Source: DASZFV01 sp036494575
GTDB lineage: Bacteria; Myxococcota_A; Polyangia; Fen-1088
Direction: 5' to 3'
Assembly: GCA_036494575.1 (NCBI GenBank)
Contig: DASXOE010000020.1
Coordinates: 5,358 to 69,357, forward strand
DNA: 64,000 nt
The translations under genes were made by a program, and so were the position numbers. Shown piece by piece: positions 60,401 through 64,000 of this stretch. Each line of letters starts with the position of its first letter. Position 1 is the stretch's first letter. Under the pieces are notes generated by a model. That model saw only the letters and a program-made list of their open reading frames with translations, was not told where the DNA came from and made no database searches.

Positions 60401-60817
60401 GTCCGCGCCGAGGCGCACGAGCCGGGCCCGCACGAGCGGACCCACCTTGAGATCGAACGGCGCCGACGCCGCCTCGGCGAGGATGCGCCCGAGCTCCGCC
60501 TGGCGCGCCGGGGCCGACAGCGGCGACAGATCCTCGACGGGCAGCGGGATCGAGAGCGCGGGCGCGACGACCTGGACGGGCACGCCGGCCTCGGAGGCGA
60601 AGGTCGTGCGCAGCGACTCGTGGCGCGCGACGACCTCATTGAGGGCGCGCTCGAGCACGGCCGCGTCGATCGGACCTTTCAGGCGCGCCGCCGTGGGAAC
60701 GTTGTACGCGCCGCTCCCCGGCTGGAGTTGGTCCAAGAACCAGAGCCTCTGCTGCGAATACGACGTCGGGAAGACGAAGACCTCGTCGTCACCACCGCTG
60801 GGAGCATCCGCGTTCAT
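57482..60817 (-). CDS. NRPS module C-A-T
   Basis: 1111 aa. C (about 15-440) has SHIVVDG with His and Asp, and the N-terminal YSQQRLWFLDQL of LCL domains. A (about 465-965) has YTSGSTGTPKG, FDISVLELLW, FNGYGPTETT, YRTGDLCR, GRLDHQVK and NGKVDRK. T (about 1010-1090) has LGGHSLLSTQ. I read the selectivity residues as DILQIGGIYK: the first half resembles glycine-type codes but the rest does not, so no substrate is assigned. Between A3 and A4 there is a KPDHA repeat. This A domain is very like the interrupted one of the + strand NRPS but without inserts. There is no TE. Product order relative to the + strand NRPS is unknown. Confidence 0.92.
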   Translation of the reverse strand: MNADAPSGGDDEVFVFPTSYSQQRLWFLDQLQPGSGAYNVPTAARLKGPIDAAVLERALNEVVARHESLRTTFASEAGVPVQVVAPALSIPLPVEDLSPLSAPARQAELGRILAEAASAPFDLKVGPLVRARLVRLGADDHVFLVNASHIVVDGIAISIIFNELSALYAAFAAGRPSPLPNVAIQYADYALWQKELLQGPELERLVSYWRERLSGELPSAELPSDRPRPATPSGRGHRLRAHLATREGAAALAALCRQEKTTSFSGLLAAFALLLQRYTGQDDVLVGSPFGNRGRTEIEESVGFYAATVVLRVSLAGDPTFRELLGRAREVIAGAAAHEDVPFEKIVEVLRPARDASHNPFFQIMIGYLVAPDTALTLPGVTVTSVDAPHGDSMFDLLAQLEEARDGLVGYFTYSSDLYDGETISRFIANFAHVIAAGVAHPDERLSRLPVITDAERRRVLTEWNETATATTPSCIHAEFERQAARTPGQVAVRTGEDALTYDELERRANRLARHLRELGVGPDGLVGVCLPRGPDIVVAVLAVLKAGGAYLPLDPAYPKARLAQMIGDSRVGVVVTVSSIGAELPLGAARALCLDAEASAIARHRDDGRLDDDGDAKASARPDNLAYVIYTSGSTGTPKGVMLEHRQASNLFAGMDAALGAKPDHAKPDHAKPDHKKPGVWLAVTSLSFDISVLELLWTVTRGFTVIVQAEEDDKARAFAAAVSAHGVTHFQCTPSMAGLLVADATARAALGGLEVMILGGEALPPALARDLLAAFGGDLFNGYGPTETTIYSTTFRVDRDALSRGVSQPIPIGRPLANTSLYILDAHREPVPIGVPGELYIGGAGVARGYLGRPELTAERFVENPFGAGRLYRTGDLCRYLGDGRVEFLGRLDHQVKIRGHRVELGEVELVLREVSGAREAVVVARPGESGQAGDQRLVAYLAGAVPAAADLRRMLRERLPEPMVPSAFVTLERLPLTPNGKVDRKALPAPQAAAVQGGAGAGAVDGVVDSFVAPRTPTEQAIAEIWQQVLGVPRVSIYDNFFDLGGHSLLSTQVVHHIEQRLKKRLSVAELILQNLAQVAAKCDQARGLDAPKARGVFGALKRMISKE
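58790..58834. repeat. 3 x 15-bp perfect tandem repeat inside the NRPS A domain
   Basis: gtgatctggcttcgc occurs three times without change and encodes AKPDH three times on the minus strand, in the loop between core motifs A3 and A4. A degenerate fourth unit follows (KKPG). The paralogous A domain has a few ordinary residues here (GADRG). Confidence 0.9.
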
Positions 60818-60865
60818 GGGCGCCCTAGTTTACTTCGTTCGCTCGCCCCGTCGAACTGCCTTCAT

Positions 60866-61954
60866 CTATCCCCTATCGCCCACCTCGAGCTCCGCGACCA
60901 CCGGGTAATGGGTCGAGACGTGCACCTCGAGGCGAGAGAACGACAGGAAGCGGAAATGCCCGTCGGCGAACACCCGATCGAGGCGCAGCCAGGTCACCTT
61001 CTTGCGCGCGGGGAAGGTGTAGCCGAAGCCGCTCCCAACCTCGGCGAAGCCGTCCTGGTAGGCGCCGAGGTAGCGCCCGAGCTCCCAGCTCGACGAAGGC
61101 AGGTTGGTGTCGCCCGCGATGAGGACCGGGTAAGTCGAGGCAGCCGCGTGCTCGGCGACAGCGCTCACCTGGAGCTTACGTAAGGTGGCGTTGCGTTCGA
61201 GCTTGTGGAAGGCCTCGTGGTTGACGAAGAACCTTCCGCTCGCGAGCTCGTGAAGCAGGCCGCCGGCAATCAGTCGATCGAAGGCGCCGTGGGGCGAGAC
61301 CGGGTGGATGTTGTAGAGATCGAGGGGCCCGCCCGGCGCGGCGATGCGATAACGAACGAAGTTCGGGTCGTGCTTCTCGCCGGCGTGCGGGAGCCACGGC
61401 GGCGCGTAGACGTCGGTGATGGCGTACTTGCTCGCGACGATGAACTGACCGTCGCGCCGGACGGTGTAGCCGGGCAGGGCCTCGGCGAGCGGTCGCACCT
61501 CCTCGCTGCGCGCCTCCTGCATACAGACGACGTCGGGATCGACCGAGCGGATCGCCGCCACGAGCTCGGGGGCGCTCGACGAGCCGAGATCGATGTTGCA
61601 GCTCATGACGCGCAGGTGGACCGAGCCGGGCTTGGGCGCGCGCGGGCCCGACACCTTCAACCCCATGAGGGGGAAGAGCAGCAGGAGCAACGCCGCCGCC
61701 TGGGTGAGCAGCCAGCGACGCGGCCGCACCAAGGTCAAAGCCAGCGTGAGGAATGGCAGCGGCAGGCCGAAGCCGGCGCGCGGCAGATAGAGCGTCACCG
61801 CCGTCAACCACCAGCGGTCGCCGATGCCGCGCAGGGCGAGCGCGACGAGCAGGAGCGTCACCGGATAGGCGACGGCGAGCGCGAGGACGGCGAGACGCAG
61901 CCGCGTCCACACGGTTCGGCGCGCGCTCGGACGCCCTTCGACGGAATCAGCCAC
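60866..61954 (-). CDS. Endonuclease/exonuclease/phosphatase-family membrane protein
   Basis: 362 aa. The N-terminal 100 residues hold three hydrophobic segments. The EEP domain follows: RVMSCNIDLG (Asn metal ligand), VCMQEA (Glu), YNIHPVSPHG (His), AGDTNLPSSSW (Asp, Asn) and the C-terminal STHYPVVAEL (His). All catalytic positions of the DNase I-like/phosphatase superfamily are present, so the domain should act outside or at the membrane on a phosphodiester or phosphomonoester. It precedes the NRPS by 48 bases in the same direction. Its link to the natural product is not clear. Confidence 0.85.
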   Translation of the reverse strand: MADSVEGRPSARRTVWTRLRLAVLALAVAYPVTLLLVALALRGIGDRWWLTAVTLYLPRAGFGLPLPFLTLALTLVRPRRWLLTQAAALLLLLFPLMGLKVSGPRAPKPGSVHLRVMSCNIDLGSSSAPELVAAIRSVDPDVVCMQEARSEEVRPLAEALPGYTVRRDGQFIVASKYAITDVYAPPWLPHAGEKHDPNFVRYRIAAPGGPLDLYNIHPVSPHGAFDRLIAGGLLHELASGRFFVNHEAFHKLERNATLRKLQVSAVAEHAAASTYPVLIAGDTNLPSSSWELGRYLGAYQDGFAEVGSGFGYTFPARKKVTWLRLDRVFADGHFRFLSFSRLEVHVSTHYPVVAELEVGDRG

Positions 61955-61993
61955 GGGTGCGTGGCGAAACGATGGGTGAGAGGCCGGCGGGCG

Positions 61994-63892
61994 TCAAGAG
62001 CGTCGTCGGCGGGCGCGCCCCGCGAGAGCGGCCGCGAGCACCACGAGCGCGACGGGGACGCCCACGAGATACCGCCGGCGGCGAAGGCGCGCGGGCCCGC
62101 GGACGGGGTTGTCCGCCGTGCGCGAGCCCGCCGGTCGCGCGCTTGCGAGCGCGGGTCTTGGCGCGACGCCCTCCAAGATGAGCCCCGCGAGCGCGCGGCG
62201 CGCCTCGTAGAACCGCGCTCCGCGCTCGCTCCAGACCGGCGGCGACCCTGGGGCCGCCTCGGCGAGGACGCGCGGGAGCAACGCCCGCGCCACGGCGTCC
62301 GCCTCCGCGGCATGCGCGCCACGCGCGAGCTGCAAATAGCCCGCGTCCTCGATGCCCCGGCGCAGGTTCTTGAGGCGAATCGACGGCAGTACGCCCACGA
62401 TCCCCGTCGAGTGCTCCCCGAAGAGATCGACCTGCCGCCCCGGGTAGAGCAGCACGCCGTCGCCCACGAGGGCGTCGCCGTCGCGGTTGTGGTAGGTCTC
62501 GGCCGTGACGAACGGATCGAACGGTCCGTGCCCGCCGCGGTTGCCGTCGTACCAGGCCGTCGTCTGCCACAGGAACCAGCGCGTCACGCCCGCCATGTCC
62601 GCGATCCACCCCCAGGTCCGCAGGGACACGGCCTCGGTGTCCGTCATCATCACGCCCGTCGACGGACGGAAGCCGTTGTAGATCCACGTCTCCTTGCCGG
62701 CGGCCCGCGCGGCGGCGGCGCGCGCCGGGTCATAGGCGTCGGCCCCCACGATGGGCACGTCGACGGGCTGCCCGACGGGATCCTCGTTGCACGTCCAGGC
62801 CACGCGCACGCGGCGCGCGTTCGCGTCGCGCGCGCCCGCGATTGCCGCGCGCCAGGCGGCGCCGAGCGGCGAGCGGCAGTTTTCGTCCTCCGCGTAGAGC
62901 ACGACGTCGGCCTTCTCGAAGAGGCCGTGCGCCGCGAGCTCGTCGGCGATCTCGTCGACGGTCGCGCGCGCCGCGGGCGTCGGCGCCCCGAGGGAGCCGT
63001 ACATTCCGATGACGACGATGCCGTCGCCCAGGCCCTCGGCTGGACCCACGTAGCCCGCGGCCGGCGTATAGAGCGAGCCGTCGAGGGCCGGCAGGTGGGC
63101 GCGCACGTCGGCCGCCGACGCGACGGCGTGCAGCGCCGCGAGGCGGTGCCTGTGGAGCAGCGTCCACAGCTGGCGCTCGGCTGCGTCGCCGTCGCCCACG
63201 CGGCGCTCGAGATCGCCGCGCCAGTAGTAGAGCATCGTCGCCACGGGGCGTGCCGGCAACGTCGCGGGCCGCACCTCGAGCTCGAGCGGCAGCGTGGCCA
63301 GGACGCGAGCGCCGGCGCGCGTGACGACGGACCCTCGATAGAGGCCCGGGGCCTGGTCGGGCGGCACCGTCAGGTCGATCCAGACGAGCCCGTTTTCGCG
63401 GGGGGCGACCCGCATCGGCCAGGGCGACCAGGGCGGCGCGCGTTCGACGGGAATGAGCGCGTCTGGCACGAGGCCTGTGAAGCGCCCGTGCGCGGGCCCC
63501 GAGCCCGACGCCCAGGCGAGCGTGTGATCGGTGCCGCGCCACGAGGAGGGGCGCTCGATCTCGAAGAAGTGCTCGACGAAGCGCTCCGCGACGATGCTCG
63601 CGCCGCGCGGGCCCGAGAGCGGACCGAGCTCGACGGTGACGCCCTCGATAGGCGCCTCGTCCGCACCGACGACGACCTGGAAGGAAACCACCTCGTCTCG
63701 CAAACCGAACAGCCGGATGGGCTGGCCCGGTCGCCACACGGGGTTGTCGGTCCCCGCGGCGAAAGGCAACCCGACGGCCGTGCGCCCAATCCGCTCGCCG
63801 TCGTCGATGGCCCATACGGTCACGGCGCGCGCCGGCGCCGTGGTGCCGAGCGTGATCGCCGCGATGACGCCGGCCCTGAAGGTCACTGCCAC
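61994..63892 (-). CDS. Secreted DUF4091 / GH123-like protein with C-terminal membrane anchor
   Basis: 632 aa from GTG 63890-63892 (GTG 63886 also possible), giving a signal peptide (FRAGVIAAITLGTTAPARA). A longer frame starts at ATG 63976 but has no signal peptide. The N-terminal part is beta-rich (VVSFQVVVGADEAPIEGVTV). The central part has AYDPARAAAARAAGKETWIYNGFRPS and WGWIADMAGVTRWFLWQ, as in the DUF4091 / glycoside hydrolase 123 (beta-N-acetylgalactosaminidase-like) group. Near the end a hydrophobic helix (VGVPVALVVLAAALAG) and RARRRRS suggest a membrane anchor or a sorting-type tail. No substrate is assigned. Confidence 0.75.
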   Translation of the reverse strand: MAVTFRAGVIAAITLGTTAPARAVTVWAIDDGERIGRTAVGLPFAAGTDNPVWRPGQPIRLFGLRDEVVSFQVVVGADEAPIEGVTVELGPLSGPRGASIVAERFVEHFFEIERPSSWRGTDHTLAWASGSGPAHGRFTGLVPDALIPVERAPPWSPWPMRVAPRENGLVWIDLTVPPDQAPGLYRGSVVTRAGARVLATLPLELEVRPATLPARPVATMLYYWRGDLERRVGDGDAAERQLWTLLHRHRLAALHAVASAADVRAHLPALDGSLYTPAAGYVGPAEGLGDGIVVIGMYGSLGAPTPAARATVDEIADELAAHGLFEKADVVLYAEDENCRSPLGAAWRAAIAGARDANARRVRVAWTCNEDPVGQPVDVPIVGADAYDPARAAAARAAGKETWIYNGFRPSTGVMMTDTEAVSLRTWGWIADMAGVTRWFLWQTTAWYDGNRGGHGPFDPFVTAETYHNRDGDALVGDGVLLYPGRQVDLFGEHSTGIVGVLPSIRLKNLRRGIEDAGYLQLARGAHAAEADAVARALLPRVLAEAAPGSPPVWSERGARFYEARRALAGLILEGVAPRPALASARPAGSRTADNPVRGPARLRRRRYLVGVPVALVVLAAALAGRARRRRS

Positions 63893-63974
63893 ACCATAGC
63901 AAGGCTTGACCGGCCGAGACTCGCGGGGCGCCGGGCCCTTTACGAGCTCGGGTGCGGCAGGATACGATACCCGC

Positions 63975-64000
63975 ATGCTCGAGGCGTCGACCCTTGTCCG
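63975..64000 (+). CDS. Possible start of a divergent gene (cut by window edge)
   Basis: ATG CTC GAG GCG TCG ACC CTT GTC begins at 63975 and stays open to the window end. It is divergent from the DUF4091 gene with an 82-bp gap. Only eight codons are visible, so this is tentative. Confidence 0.3.

Noticed and set aside
1..64000. CRISPR arrays, insertion sequences, phage or integrase genes, rRNA and tRNA genes
   Set aside because: None was seen; the only regular repeats are short coding tandem repeats and one intergenic hairpin repeat.

Overview
The window is about 70% G+C, densely coded on both strands, and full of long antisense open frames, as expected for a myxobacterium. I infer Myxococcota, probably Polyangia. 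Supporting traits are the DUF1587/1595/1592/1588/1585 heme-motif protein, a histone-H1-like AT-hook protein, short OPX plus separate beta-barrel polysaccharide export, and a modular PKS/NRPS locus. Frequent GTG starts and one-to-four-base gene overlaps are typical here.

Layout. 1-20.8 kb holds mostly housekeeping and scattered genes: a tandem universal stress protein (cut by the window edge), a beta-helix lipoprotein, an AT-hook/H1-like DNA-binding protein, a LuxR-type HTH protein, an SDR, a lytic transglycosylase-M23 endopeptidase fusion, release factor 3 (prfC), a DUF1592-type lipoprotein, two ABC-F ATPases (one is Uup), an LhgO-like FAD oxidase and a nucleotide-sugar epimerase. At 18.5-20.8 kb sits a partner-switching set (PP2C phosphatase, STAS protein, HATPase anti-sigma kinase).

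20.9-42.5 kb is an exopolysaccharide locus of the Wzx/Wzy type: priming sugar transferase, GT2, short OPX/Wza protein, beta-barrel porin, GT-C enzyme, lyase-like secreted protein, GT2-GtrA fusion, flippase, two deacetylases, Wzy/ligase-like protein, two asparagine-synthetase-like amidotransferases (one without the glutaminase Cys), GT4, a degenerate BY-kinase-like ATPase and a Wzz/GumC-like co-polymerase. The gene content resembles exosortase-A (XrtA/EpsH) EPS loci, but no exosortase is visible.

42.6-64 kb is a hybrid PKS-NRPS locus with its own Sfp-type phosphopantetheinyl transferase. On the + strand are a KS-AT-KR-DH-ACP polyketide synthase and an NRPS whose adenylation domain is interrupted twice, by a luciferase-like monooxygenase and by a methyltransferase. 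The active-site residues I read, DILQLGMVWK, are close to the published glycine code. Converging from the minus strand is a tight operon with a C-A-T NRPS, two alpha/beta hydrolases lacking a Ser nucleophile, an SDR, and upstream an EEP-family phosphatase/nuclease and a DUF4091-type secreted protein. No thioesterase or loading domain is present. A MtaG-like glycine oxidation giving a terminal amide is the best hypothesis for chain release, by inference. This locus is the most interesting part of the window.
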